The notes under the pieces are model-generated. The model made no database searches. It had not been told where the DNA came from and saw nothing but the letters and a program-made list of their open reading frames with translations. Below are positions 1 to 8,470 of a stretch of 20,309 bases of DNA, piece after piece (positions within the stretch are counted from its first letter, which is position 1; every line of letters begins with the position of its first letter). The DNA lies in assembly GCA_002346535.1 (NCBI GenBank), contig DDZZ01000075.1, positions 51,274 to 71,582 of the forward strand, given 5' to 3'. This DNA comes from Opitutales bacterium UBA2995 (lineage in GTDB: Bacteria > Verrucomicrobiota > Verrucomicrobiia > Opitutales > UBA2995). A program made the translations under genes and the position numbers.

Positions 1-1
1 G

Positions 2-685
2 GCCGGTCGTCACGGTAACAAAGGCGTAGTGGCCAAGATTGTGCCCGAGGAAGACATGCCTTACTTGGCCGATGGAACTCCCATCGAAATCTGTCTCAAT
101 CCGCTTGGTGTTCCCTCGCGGATGAATGTGGGACAGGTTCTGGAAACCCATTTGGGGTATGCCTGCCATAAACTGGGCATCAAGATCGCTACACCTGTCT
201 TTGATGGTATCGATGAGGACGGTATCAGTGATTACTGTGAAAAGGCTGAGATTCCTATTCATGGGAAAAGCGAGCTGTTAAATGGACGGACCGGCGAACC
301 TCTGGATCAGGAAGTGGTTGTCGGCCACATTTACATGATGAAACTGAATCACTTGGTTGCCAGTAAGATTCATGCCCGGGCGGTTGGACCTTACTCGCTG
401 ATCACTCAGCAACCGTTGGGAGGAAAGGCTCAATACGGTGGCCAGCGATTTGGAGAGATGGAGGTTTGGGCATTGGAGGCCTATGGAGCCGCCTATACCT
501 TGCAGGAACTTCTGACGGTTAAGTCAGACGATGTGCAAGGCCGGACTAAGATTTACGAAAATCTTGTGAAGGGGGATAACTCGCTCAGCGCGGGCACTCC
601 ACAGTCCTTCAATGTATTAATCAAAGAGATGCAGAGCCTCTGTTTGGATGTGCGTCTTGAGAACCAAGCAAAAGCTGGAATTTAA
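2..685 (+). CDS. rpoB: RNA polymerase beta subunit, C-terminal part (5' end outside window)
   Basis: Beta subunit of DNA-dependent RNA polymerase, which forms half of the catalytic cleft. The frame is already open at base 2 and reads GRHGNKGVV, then VPEEDMPYLADGTP and LNPLGVPSRMN, the strongly conserved C-terminal blocks of bacterial RpoB. They are followed by GRTGEPLDQ and the clamp-anchoring block GGKAQYGGQRFGEMEVWALEAYGA. The internal ATG at 29 is not the start; the gene enters from upstream and about 227 codons are visible. The end is of ordinary type, with a short tail after LCLDVRLE. The rifampicin region lies outside the window. Only 19 bases separate it from rpoC, so the two are almost certainly cotranscribed and made in equal amounts. 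Confidence 0.98.
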   Translation, partial: AGRHGNKGVVAKIVPEEDMPYLADGTPIEICLNPLGVPSRMNVGQVLETHLGYACHKLGIKIATPVFDGIDEDGISDYCEKAEIPIHGKSELLNGRTGEPLDQEVVVGHIYMMKLNHLVASKIHARAVGPYSLITQQPLGGKAQYGGQRFGEMEVWALEAYGAAYTLQELLTVKSDDVQGRTKIYENLVKGDNSLSAGTPQSFNVLIKEMQSLCLDVRLENQAKAGI

Positions 686-704
686 CCTTTAGGAGAACCC
701 AAGT

Positions 705-3700
705 ATGAGTACACAAGAAGCAAGAGAAGTTCTCGGATTCGACCGCGAAAGCAGTTTCGATTCGGTCAAAATCACATTGGCCTCTCCCGATACGATTCGG
801 TCCTGGTCTCGCGGTGAAGTAAAGAGCCCGGAAACCATCAATTATCGGACTTTCAAACCGGAGCCGTCCGGATTGTTCTGCCAACGGATTTTTGGTCCCG
901 TCCGCGATTATGAATGCGCCTGCGGCAAATACAAACGCATCAAATACAAGGGTGTCGTTTGTGACCGATGCGGCGTGGAAGTTATGGTGTCCCGGGTTCG
1001 GCGTGAGCGCATGGGACACATCGATCTGGCTGTCCCGGTTTCGCATATCTGGTTTTTAAAGAGCATGCCCAGCCGGATCGGCTTGATGCTCGATATGACC
1101 GCACGGAATCTAGAACGGGTAATTTACTATGAAAACTACATGGTAATCGATCCGGGGAAGACGCCCTTGGAAGAAAAACAATTGCTAACCGAGTCTGATT
1201 ACCAGGAGGCGATTGACGAATATGGAGAAGATGCATTCACCGCAAAAATGGGTGCGGAAGCCATTCGTGATGTGTTAACCAACATCGACCTCGAACCACT
1301 CGTCGATGAATTACACGAGGCCATGGGCAATACCCGCTCCAAGCAGATCAAGAAGAAGATCTCGAAACGCTTGAAGCTCATCCAGGGCTTTATCAACAGC
1401 GATACACGTCCTGAGTGGATGGTTCTGGAAATGTTACCGGTTATACCGCCAGATTTGCGTCCTTTGGTTCCGCTCGAAGGGGGTCGTTTTGCAACTTCGG
1501 ATCTGAATGACCTTTATCGCCGGGTTATTAATCGGAACAACCGCTTGAAGAACCTCATGCAGCTCAAGACGCCTGACGTTATTATCAATAACGAAAAGCG
1601 GATGCTGCAGGAAGCGGTCGATGCCATGTTTGACAATGGTCGCCATGGTCGTGCGGTGACAGGTGCCGGGAATCGGCCTCTGAAATCTTTGAGCGACATG
1701 CTTAAAGGAAAACAGGGTCGTTTCCGTCAAAACCTGCTTGGTAAACGTGTGGATTATTCCGGAAGATCGGTAATTGTAATTGGTCCTGACCTGAAACTGC
1801 ACCAGTGTGGTTTGCCCAAGAAAATGGCTTTAGTTCTCTTTGAGCCATTCATTATTCGAAGGCTTAAGGAACTCGGCTTTGTCCATACTGTTCGTGGCGC
1901 TCGCAAAATGATCGAGAAGCGGACCCCGGAAGTTTGGGATATCCTCGAAGAGGTAACCCTGGGTCATCCTGTATTACTCAATCGGGCGCCTACTTTACAC
2001 AGACTTTCCATCCAGGCCTTTGAGCCAGTCCTAATTGAAGGTGATGCTATTCGCGTTCACCCGCTTGTCTGCGCAGCCTACAATGCGGACTTCGATGGTG
2101 ACCAAATGGCGGTCCACGTTCCCTTGTCGCTAGAAGCCATCTTGGAGTGTAAATTGTTGATGCTTGCCACCAACAATATCTTCCTGCCTTCGAGCGGTAA
2201 ACCGGCCCTTACTCCTTCCCAGGATGTGGTGATGGGATCTTATTACATTACCATCGAGCCGAGAAACAAACCTGAGGAAAATGAACGCATCCCGCTTGCT
2301 TCGAATGTAGATGAGATTCTGATGGCCGAAGCGGATGGTGTGTTGAGCAAACACGACTGGATAGATCTGGTTAATCCCGATTACGAAGGTCCAGAAACTG
2401 TATACGGAAATACCAAAATAAAGATAATCCGTACCACCGTTGGTCGAATTATTTTTAATCAGATCTGGCCTAAGGAGTTGGGATTCATCAACTTCGCGGT
2501 AGCCAAGTCGAAGTTGGGAGATATCATTCTCTCAACCTACCGTGTCGCTGGAAAAGAAAAGACCATTTCCGTATTGGACGACCTCAAGGAACTCGGGTTT
2601 GGAATCGCTACTACCGCCGGGATCTCTATGGGCGTTGGTGACATGATAATTCCAGAAAGCAAAGACAATATTGTTATCGATGCACGCCATAAGATTGAGG
2701 GAGTTGAGGAGCAGTACCGCAAGGGTATCATTACCCAAGGTGAACGCTACAACAAAATCATCGACATCTGGACCGGAGCAACCGATCAGATTCAGAAGGC
2801 TACCTTTGATGGACTCGACCACAACGATGGAAAGGAAGAGCCAAATCCTGTTTATCTGATGATGGATTCTGGAGCTCGCGGCAACCGCCAACAGGTTCGC
2901 CAGCTTTGTGGAACCCGCGGCCTGATGGCCAAGCCTTCAGGAGAAATTATCGAACGTCCGATTCTGTCCTCATTTAAGGAAGGCCTGTCGGTTCTCGAAT
3001 ACTTTATTTCCACCCATGGAGCCCGTAAGGGGTTAGCGGATACAGCATTGAAAACGGCTGACGCCGGTTACCTGACACGTAAGCTTTGTGATGTGGCTAT
3101 GGACGTGATCATTTCCGAAGAGGATGACGGTCACCGCGATGGTATTTGGAAACAAACCATACAAGAAGGGGACGAAGAAATTGTTCCGCTGCCCGACCGG
3201 ATTGTAGGTCGCTGTGTTGCTCAAGAAGTGCGCAACCCACTCAATCCTGATGAAGTTCTTGTTGAGGATGGAGGACTTGTTTCCGAGACGGTTGCGAACC
3301 GCATTGAGGAATTGGGCATCGAGCGTGTGAAAATTCTTTCTCCGTTGACCAATCGCAGCATTAACGGAATTACCGCTTTGAGCTACGGAATCAACCCGGC
3401 CACCAACAAAATGGTAGAAATGGGATCATCCGTGGGAATTATCGCTGCACAATCTATCGGTGAACCTGGGACTCAGTTGACCATGCGTACTTTCCACATT
3501 GGTGGTATCGCTTCAAACTTGTCGAAGAGTAACGATATTCGCGTTCGCAACGATGGACTTGTTAAGTTCACCGGACTACGTTTTGTCGAAGTCGGCGAAG
3601 GGGTTCATGTTGTTTTGAACAAAACCGGCTCCATCCAAATCCTGGACGGAAACGATAAAGAATTGGAAAATTACGCTATCCCGGTTGGGGCGGTAGTCCA

Positions 3701-4817
3701 GCTCGAAGATGGTAGCGAAATCAAGACTGGCACAACCTTGGCGCAGTGGGATCCGCACAATGTGCCCATCCTTTCCGAAAAGGCCGGAAAAATCATTTTC
3801 CGCGACATGATTCCCGGAGTGACTATTAAGAAGGAACTCGATGAATCGACTGGTCGTATTGGCGTGGTCATCACCGAGCATAAGGAGGACCTCAATCCTC
3901 AGCTGGAAATTCAGGATAACAGCGGCAATGCAATCGCTACTTATGCCATTCCGACCGCCGCTCAGGTGACAGTCGGAGAAGGCGACACGATTACCGCCGG
4001 AACGCTTATTGCGAAAACGCCTCGCCAGGCATCAAAAACCATGGACATCACCGGAGGTCTTCCGCGGGTTGCTGAGCTCTTTGAAGCTCGCCGTCCAAAA
4101 GAAGCAGCCGAAATGGCCAAAATCGATGGTATAGTTTCTTTCGGAACCAGTGTTCGCGGCAAAAAACGTCTTGTTCTCACAGATGAGGAATCCGGAAATG
4201 AAGAAGAGCACCTGATCGCGCACGGCAAGCATATCATTGTTCAGGTTGGAGACTTTGTCCGCAAAGGCCAACACATGACTGAAGGTTCTGCCGATCCGCA
4301 CGAGATTCTCGAAATTCTTGGGCCAACAGCGCTTCAGGAATTCCTGCTTTCAGAAATCCAAAAGGTCTACCGAATGCAAGGTGTAACGATTAACGATAAG
4401 CATATCGAAGTCATTATTTCCCAAATGCTTAGAAAAGTTCGCATTTCCGATCCAGGAGACGCCGATTTCTTTTGGGGCGAGCAAATCGAACGCAAAATCT
4501 TCATGATTGAGAACGAAAGAATCATTGATGCTGGTGGTAAGCCTGCCGAAGGCGAACCCATTCTCTTGGGTATTACTAAGGCGTCCATTGAAACGGAGAG
4601 TTTCATCTCCGCAGCTTCTTTCCAGGAAACCACGCGAGTACTGACCGATGCGTCGACCCTCGGCAAGATTGATGACCTGACCGGATTTAAGGAAAATGTC
4701 ATCATGGGACATTTGATTCCCGCAGGGACCGGTTTGCCTAAATACCGCAATCTGAAGATCGATACATTCGGAAATGAATTTGTTTCAGATGACGATACTG
4801 ACGAAGAGGTAGGCTAG
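705..4817 (+). CDS. rpoC: RNA polymerase beta' subunit
   Basis: Beta' subunit of RNA polymerase, carrying the active-site magnesium. It has 1370 residues, within the normal range. The first zinc-ribbon is intact (C71, C73, C86, C89), and the catalytic motif NADFDGD spans 460-466 with D462, D464 and D466 as metal ligands. The bridge-helix region (DSGARGNRQQVRQL through STHGARKGLADTALKTA) and the trigger-loop start MRTFHIGG (927-934) are present, followed by a large insertion resembling the SI3 insertion of proteobacteria-type polymerases. The odd feature is the second zinc site: the four cysteines of E. coli (C814, C888, C895, C898) align with D808, N883, T890 and S893, so this site should not bind zinc. 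The start is supported by AGGAG at 691-695, nine bases before the ATG. The gene ends in an acidic tail and is followed by a strong terminator. Confidence 0.99.
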   Translation: MSTQEAREVLGFDRESSFDSVKITLASPDTIRSWSRGEVKSPETINYRTFKPEPSGLFCQRIFGPVRDYECACGKYKRIKYKGVVCDRCGVEVMVSRVRRERMGHIDLAVPVSHIWFLKSMPSRIGLMLDMTARNLERVIYYENYMVIDPGKTPLEEKQLLTESDYQEAIDEYGEDAFTAKMGAEAIRDVLTNIDLEPLVDELHEAMGNTRSKQIKKKISKRLKLIQGFINSDTRPEWMVLEMLPVIPPDLRPLVPLEGGRFATSDLNDLYRRVINRNNRLKNLMQLKTPDVIINNEKRMLQEAVDAMFDNGRHGRAVTGAGNRPLKSLSDMLKGKQGRFRQNLLGKRVDYSGRSVIVIGPDLKLHQCGLPKKMALVLFEPFIIRRLKELGFVHTVRGARKMIEKRTPEVWDILEEVTLGHPVLLNRAPTLHRLSIQAFEPVLIEGDAIRVHPLVCAAYNADFDGDQMAVHVPLSLEAILECKLLMLATNNIFLPSSGKPALTPSQDVVMGSYYITIEPRNKPEENERIPLASNVDEILMAEADGVLSKHDWIDLVNPDYEGPETVYGNTKIKIIRTTVGRIIFNQIWPKELGFINFAVAKSKLGDIILSTYRVAGKEKTISVLDDLKELGFGIATTAGISMGVGDMIIPESKDNIVIDARHKIEGVEEQYRKGIITQGERYNKIIDIWTGATDQIQKATFDGLDHNDGKEEPNPVYLMMDSGARGNRQQVRQLCGTRGLMAKPSGEIIERPILSSFKEGLSVLEYFISTHGARKGLADTALKTADAGYLTRKLCDVAMDVIISEEDDGHRDGIWKQTIQEGDEEIVPLPDRIVGRCVAQEVRNPLNPDEVLVEDGGLVSETVANRIEELGIERVKILSPLTNRSINGITALSYGINPATNKMVEMGSSVGIIAAQSIGEPGTQLTMRTFHIGGIASNLSKSNDIRVRNDGLVKFTGLRFVEVGEGVHVVLNKTGSIQILDGNDKELENYAIPVGAVVQLEDGSEIKTGTTLAQWDPHNVPILSEKAGKIIFRDMIPGVTIKKELDESTGRIGVVITEHKEDLNPQLEIQDNSGNAIATYAIPTAAQVTVGEGDTITAGTLIAKTPRQASKTMDITGGLPRVAELFEARRPKEAAEMAKIDGIVSFGTSVRGKKRLVLTDEESGNEEEHLIAHGKHIIVQVGDFVRKGQHMTEGSADPHEILEILGPTALQEFLLSEIQKVYRMQGVTINDKHIEVIISQMLRKVRISDPGDADFFWGEQIERKIFMIENERIIDAGGKPAEGEPILLGITKASIETESFISAASFQETTRVLTDASTLGKIDDLTGFKENVIMGHLIPAGTGLPKYRNLKIDTFGNEFVSDDDTDEEVG

Positions 4818-4840
4818 GGTTTTCTCTTAGTTAATTTTCC

Positions 4841-4885
4841 CGGTTTAGGCAGGTCTTGATTAGAGACCTGCCTAAACCGTTTTTT
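4841..4885 (+). terminator. Intrinsic terminator after rpoC
   Basis: A perfect 16-base-pair inverted repeat (4841-4856 with 4864-4879, stem starting CGGTTTAGG) encloses a seven-base loop and is followed directly by six T. This is the classic form of a factor-independent terminator. It starts 23 bases after the rpoC stop and should end the rpoBC transcript, separating it from the rpsL unit. Confidence 0.93.
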
Positions 4886-4969
4886 CGAAATGGTTTATCT
4901 GCTAAATTCCCAACCGGAAAGCTGCGTATATACTCAGAATATTCCATATCAAAAAGCGCCATTTAATAC

Positions 4970-4997
4970 TTGATTAACCAAGGGTTAGTGATACCTT
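4970..4997 (+). promoter_or_regulatory. Candidate sigma70-type promoter for the rpsL unit
   Basis: After the terminator at 4885 a new promoter is needed before rpsL at 5031. TTGATT (4970-4975) followed after 16 bases by TACCTT (4992-4997), with an extended TG at 4989-4990, is one weak candidate and would give a leader of about 27 bases. An alternative -10, TATACT at 4929-4934, matches the consensus better but has no good -35 at 17 bases. The need for a promoter is clear from context; the exact site is a guess. Confidence 0.3.
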
Positions 4998-5030
4998 CCT
5001 CCTCTTTTCCCGAATTTCGTACGATAAGTA

Positions 5031-5405
5031 ATGCCCACGATTAACCAGTTAGTCAGAAAAGGCCGTAAGGCCGTGAAGGCGAAGTCAAAGTCGCCTGCGC
5101 TGGATTCGAATCCGTTTCGTCGCGGAGTTTGTGTCCAAGTAATGACCCGTACGCCGAAAAAACCCAATTCCGCTATCCGCAAAGTGGCCAAGGTCAGATT
5201 GACCAATGGCCTGGAGGTTATTGCTTATATTCCTGACGAAGGACACAACCTCCAGGAACACAGCATTGTCTTGGTTCGAGGTGGTCGTGTGAAAGATTTA
5301 CCGGGTGTTCGCTATCATATTGTTCGCGGAACTTTGGATTGTCTTGGCGTGGAGAAACGTCGCCGCAGCCGCTCAAAATACGGAGTCAAACGTCCAAAAT
5401 CTTAA
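5031..5405 (+). CDS. rpsL: 30S ribosomal protein S12
   Basis: S12 sits at the decoding centre of the small subunit and controls accuracy. The 124 residues match the usual family length. Signature blocks are TPKKPNSAIRK (41-51), GHNLQEHS and the loop GGRVKDLPGVRYH, with D89 at the position that is methylthiolated in many bacteria. K43 and K88, where substitutions give streptomycin resistance, are both lysine, so a wild-type sensitive protein is expected. The C-terminus RSKYGVKRPKS is typical. There is no Shine-Dalgarno sequence before the ATG. It is the first gene after the rpoC terminator and so probably the first gene of the long ribosomal transcript; rpsG follows after nine bases. Confidence 0.98.
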   Translation: MPTINQLVRKGRKAVKAKSKSPALDSNPFRRGVCVQVMTRTPKKPNSAIRKVAKVRLTNGLEVIAYIPDEGHNLQEHSIVLVRGGRVKDLPGVRYHIVRGTLDCLGVEKRRRSRSKYGVKRPKS

Positions 5406-5414
5406 TGTTCAACT

Positions 5415-5888
5415 ATGTCTCGCCGCCGCAGAGCAGAAAAACGGGTTCCAGTGCCCGATCCTCGTTACAACAGCACCTTGGTCAGCAACCTGATCAACAT
5501 GGTTATGCTTTGTGGCAAGAAATCAATTGCCCAAAAAATTGTATACGGAGCCTTTGAGCTTGTTGCTGAGAAATTGGGAAAAGGGGATCCGATCGACCTT
5601 ATCTTAGGCGCGCTCGAAAACATTCGCCCACGTCTTGAAGTAAAAAGCCGTCGTGTTGGCGGTGCTACCTATCAGATTCCTGTTGAAATTTCGTTTGAAA
5701 GACAACAGAGTCTAGCTTTTCGCTGGTTGATCGCGGCTGCTCAAGGTCGCCGCGGTATTACCTTTACCGAAGCGTTGGCCCTGGAAATTGTCGATGCCTA
5801 CAACAATACCGGGGTCGTCGTTAAAAAGCGCGAGGACACCCACCGAATGGCCCAGGCTAACCGTGCCTTCGCGCACCTACGCTGGTAG
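5415..5888 (+). CDS. rpsG: 30S ribosomal protein S7
   Basis: S7 nucleates assembly of the 30S head and contacts the E-site tRNA. The protein has 157 residues, close to the typical 156. It begins MSRRRRAEKR, carries the conserved DPRYNSTLVSNLINMVMLCGKK segment and the RVGGATYQIPVEI block of the beta arm, and ends in HRMAQANRAFAHLRW as S7 normally does. It follows rpsL by nine bases and precedes fusA by eleven, the standard str-operon arrangement. No ribosome-binding sequence is visible, so translation may be coupled to rpsL or be initiated without Shine-Dalgarno pairing. Confidence 0.98.
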   Translation: MSRRRRAEKRVPVPDPRYNSTLVSNLINMVMLCGKKSIAQKIVYGAFELVAEKLGKGDPIDLILGALENIRPRLEVKSRRVGGATYQIPVEISFERQQSLAFRWLIAAAQGRRGITFTEALALEIVDAYNNTGVVVKKREDTHRMAQANRAFAHLRW

Positions 5889-5899
5889 AATGTTTTGCG

Positions 5900-8053
5900 A
5901 TGGGCTTTTCCGACATATCGGCGTTGAATTCGCCCAATCGTGAGTATCCGCTAGAGCGCACCCGTAATATCGGAATTGCCGCACACATCGATGCGGGAAA
6001 AACTACCACCACCGAGCGTATGCTCTATTATACCGGTGTGGTTCACAAAATCGGCGAGGTCCATGAAGGCACCGCGGTAACTGATTGGATGGCTCAGGAG
6101 AGAGAGCGGGGAATTACCATTACCTCGGCTGCGATTTCTTGTGCATGGACGACCAAAGCTGGCTCGTTTTCAGGCTTGGAACACCGTATTAACATTATCG
6201 ATACTCCCGGTCACGTTGATTTTACGGCCGAAGTGGAGCGATCGCTCCGGGTGCTTGATGGTGCGGTGGCGGTTTTCTGCGCTGTGGGAGGCGTACAGCC
6301 ACAATCCGAGACCGTTTGGCGTCAAGCCGACAAATACCGCGTGCCCCGTATCGCGTTCATCAACAAGATGGATCGAACCGGGGCCGATTTTTTTGCGGTT
6401 ATTGAGGAGATGCGCAGCAAGCTGGGCGCAAATGCTCATGCGTTGTACCTTCCAATCGGCGCTGAGGAAAATTTTATTGGCGTCGTGGATCTGATCTCCA
6501 TGATGGCCATCTATTTCGATGAATCTGCTCCACTCGGTGTCAAATACGAGGTGAGGGACATTCCGTCCGAACTGACTGAACAGGCGCGGCTGCAACGCGA
6601 AGCATTGGTTGAGGCTTTGTCGGATTTTGATGATCTGGTGGCCAACAAGTTTCTGGAAGGTGAAGAAATTGCCGAGGACGAGCTTAAAGTGGCGGTTCGC
6701 AAGGCGACGACCACGATTAAATTCATAGGGGTTATTCCAGGCTCGGCGTTTAAAAACAAAGGGGTGCAACGTCTGTTGGACGCTATAATTAATTATTTGC
6801 CTTCACCTTTGGACCTTCCACCCATGGTGGGACTGAACTCCTCTGAAGAATCCTTGGAGCTTAGTCCGGATGACAAGGGGAAGTTTTCGGCGTTGGCTTT
6901 TAAACTCTGGTCTGATTCGTTTGTCGGAAAACTGGTATTTTGCCGCGTCTATTCCGGTAAGCTGCAAAAAGGAACCCAGGTATTTAATCCTCGTACGAGA
7001 AAAATGGAACGTGTCAGCCGCCTCCTTATTATGAAGGCGGATGCCCGGGAGGACATCGACGTGGCTTATTCTGGTGATATATGTGCCCTTGTCGGCGTTC
7101 GGAATGTTCAGACCGGGGATACGCTTTGCGAAAAATCCTTGGATGTTGCTTTGGAACCTCCGACATTTCCCGAATCGGTTATTTCCATGTCCATCGAGCC
7201 GAATACCACGGCTGATCAAACGAAGATGTCAACCGCCCTCGGGCGGCTGTCAGAAGAAGACCCTACATTCCAGGTATCCACGAATGAAGAAACCGGTCAG
7301 ACCATCATTGCCGGAATGGGAGAACTGCACCTTGAGATTATTCGCGACCGGTTATTCCGAGAATACAAAGTTCAAGCCCGCGCCGGCAAGCCCGAGATTG
7401 CTTACCGGGAAACTGTGGCCAATCAGGCGCAAGGGGTTGGAAAGTTCATCCGCCAGTCCGGTGGCCGTGGTCAGTATGGTCATGTGGAAATCGAGATTGA
7501 GCCGTTGAAGCCGAGCGAAGGCATCGAGGTGGTCTCTGACATAGTGGGTGGCGTCATTCCAAAAGAGTTTATCAAACCTACCATGGAGGGTATTCACGAA
7601 GCTGCCCGTAGTGGTGTTGTTGCCGGTTACCCCGTCATTGATTTCAAAGTTCGCATCGTGGATGGTTCGTTCCACGAAGTCGATTCTTCGGAAATGGCAT
7701 TCAAAATGGCAGGTATTTTTGCCTTTCGCGAGGCCATGAAAAACGCAAAGCCAATTCTCCTTGAGCCGATCATGGCCGTCGAAGTCACAACCCCGGAAGA
7801 GTACCAGGGCGACGTTATGGGAGATTTGAACCGACGCCGAGGCCGCATTCAAAACATGGAAACGAAAACGAATGCTTGCATTATTAACGTAATGGTCCCA
7901 TTAGAGGCGATGTTTGGATACGCTACCGACGTAAGATCGCTATCCAAAGGCCGCGCTAATTACTCCATGGAACCGTCTCAATTCGAGGAAGTTCCGACCA
8001 GTCTACTGGAATCCATCACACAAACATCCTATCGCGAACCAGTTCGCTCTTAA
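5900..8053 (+). CDS. fusA: Translation elongation factor G
   Basis: GTPase that moves tRNAs and mRNA through the ribosome after peptide transfer and helps recycle ribosomes. It has 717 residues, slightly longer than the 704 of E. coli. GTPase motifs are G1 AHIDAGKT (28-35), G2 within RGITI (70-74), G3 DTPGH (101-105, with catalytic H105) and G4 NKMD (155-158). Domain IV carries the RQSGGRGQYGHV stretch and the C-terminal domain V has the MFGYATDVRSLSKGRA block. The ATG at 5890 is out of frame, so the start at 5900 is preferred. It lies between rpsG and rpsJ, with only 12 bases before rpsJ; tuf, which sits in this position in many bacteria, is absent. Confidence 0.98.
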   Translation: MGFSDISALNSPNREYPLERTRNIGIAAHIDAGKTTTTERMLYYTGVVHKIGEVHEGTAVTDWMAQERERGITITSAAISCAWTTKAGSFSGLEHRINIIDTPGHVDFTAEVERSLRVLDGAVAVFCAVGGVQPQSETVWRQADKYRVPRIAFINKMDRTGADFFAVIEEMRSKLGANAHALYLPIGAEENFIGVVDLISMMAIYFDESAPLGVKYEVRDIPSELTEQARLQREALVEALSDFDDLVANKFLEGEEIAEDELKVAVRKATTTIKFIGVIPGSAFKNKGVQRLLDAIINYLPSPLDLPPMVGLNSSEESLELSPDDKGKFSALAFKLWSDSFVGKLVFCRVYSGKLQKGTQVFNPRTRKMERVSRLLIMKADAREDIDVAYSGDICALVGVRNVQTGDTLCEKSLDVALEPPTFPESVISMSIEPNTTADQTKMSTALGRLSEEDPTFQVSTNEETGQTIIAGMGELHLEIIRDRLFREYKVQARAGKPEIAYRETVANQAQGVGKFIRQSGGRGQYGHVEIEIEPLKPSEGIEVVSDIVGGVIPKEFIKPTMEGIHEAARSGVVAGYPVIDFKVRIVDGSFHEVDSSEMAFKMAGIFAFREAMKNAKPILLEPIMAVEVTTPEEYQGDVMGDLNRRRGRIQNMETKTNACIINVMVPLEAMFGYATDVRSLSKGRANYSMEPSQFEEVPTSLLESITQTSYREPVRS

Positions 8054-8065
8054 AACTTAGTTCCT

Positions 8066-8374
8066 ATGGCCGCTCAAAAAATTCGTATCAGACTCAAAGG
8101 TTTTGATTATCGGGTGATAGATTCTTCAGCCCAGGATATCGTGGAGACAGCCAAGCGTTCTGGAGCTCGCGTGTCCGGACCCGTTCCTCTGCCGGTTCAC
8201 ATCGAAAAATTTTCCGTGAACCGTTCACCACATGTGAATAAAAAGTCCATGGAGCAGTTCGAAATCCGCACTCACAAGCGTCTGATCGATATTGTTGAGC
8301 CGACTGCACAAACCGTCGACGAGCTGAAGAAGCTCAATCTCCCTTCCGGGGTCGATATCTCTATTAACGTATAA
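8066..8374 (+). CDS. rpsJ: 30S ribosomal protein S10
   Basis: S10 is a protein of the 30S head and, as NusE in E. coli, also takes part in antitermination of transcription. The 102 residues are the expected length. It begins with IRIRLKGFDYRVID and contains the typical blocks SGARVSGPVPLP and EQFEIRTHKRLIDI, ending in LPSGVDISINV. It normally heads the S10 operon, but here it follows fusA after 12 bases with no terminator or clear promoter, so it appears joined to the str unit. The larger gap and a foldable leader come after it, before rplC. Confidence 0.98.
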   Translation: MAAQKIRIRLKGFDYRVIDSSAQDIVETAKRSGARVSGPVPLPVHIEKFSVNRSPHVNKKSMEQFEIRTHKRLIDIVEPTAQTVDELKKLNLPSGVDISINV

Positions 8375-8417
8375 ATTTTGGTCTCATACTGAAATAACCT
8401 AATTTCCAAATAAACCG

Positions 8418-8466
8418 CTAAAGTAGGTTTACTAGAGAAGGAGCATCAGCTCCGCCTACCGCTTAG
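8418..8466 (+). promoter_or_regulatory. Foldable leader between rpsJ and rplC
   Basis: The 96-base gap 8375-8470 can fold. The inner hairpin is GGAGC (8440-8444), loop ATCA and GCTCC (8449-8453). An outer helix pairs GTAGG (8423-8427) with CCTAC (8455-8459) and may extend through CTAA (8418-8421) with TTAG (8463-8466), just before the rplC ATG at 8471. There is no T-run, so it is not an intrinsic terminator. An AAGGAG is buried in the inner stem, too far from rplC for ordinary use. By position it could be a target for autoregulation of the rplC-rplD group by a ribosomal protein, but no known motif was recognised. Confidence 0.4.
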
Positions 8467-8470
8467 ACCC

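Noticed and set aside
621..1046. A minus-strand frame of 141 codons spanning the rpoB-rpoC junction
   Set aside because: It is antisense to two conserved genes and shows no family motif.
4886..5030. A small gene or tRNA between the rpoC terminator and rpsL
   Set aside because: No open frame of meaningful length with a start signal and no cloverleaf pattern was seen; the stretch is best explained as promoter and leader.
6170..6769. A 199-codon open frame on the minus strand inside fusA
   Set aside because: It is entirely antisense to the strongly conserved EF-G gene, has no recognisable domain or ribosome-binding site, and is explained by the codon pattern of fusA.
7041..7508. A 155-codon frame on the plus strand overlapping fusA in another phase
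   Set aside because: The translation is an out-of-frame reading of EF-G domains II to IV with no coherent protein character; fusA itself is intact across the region.
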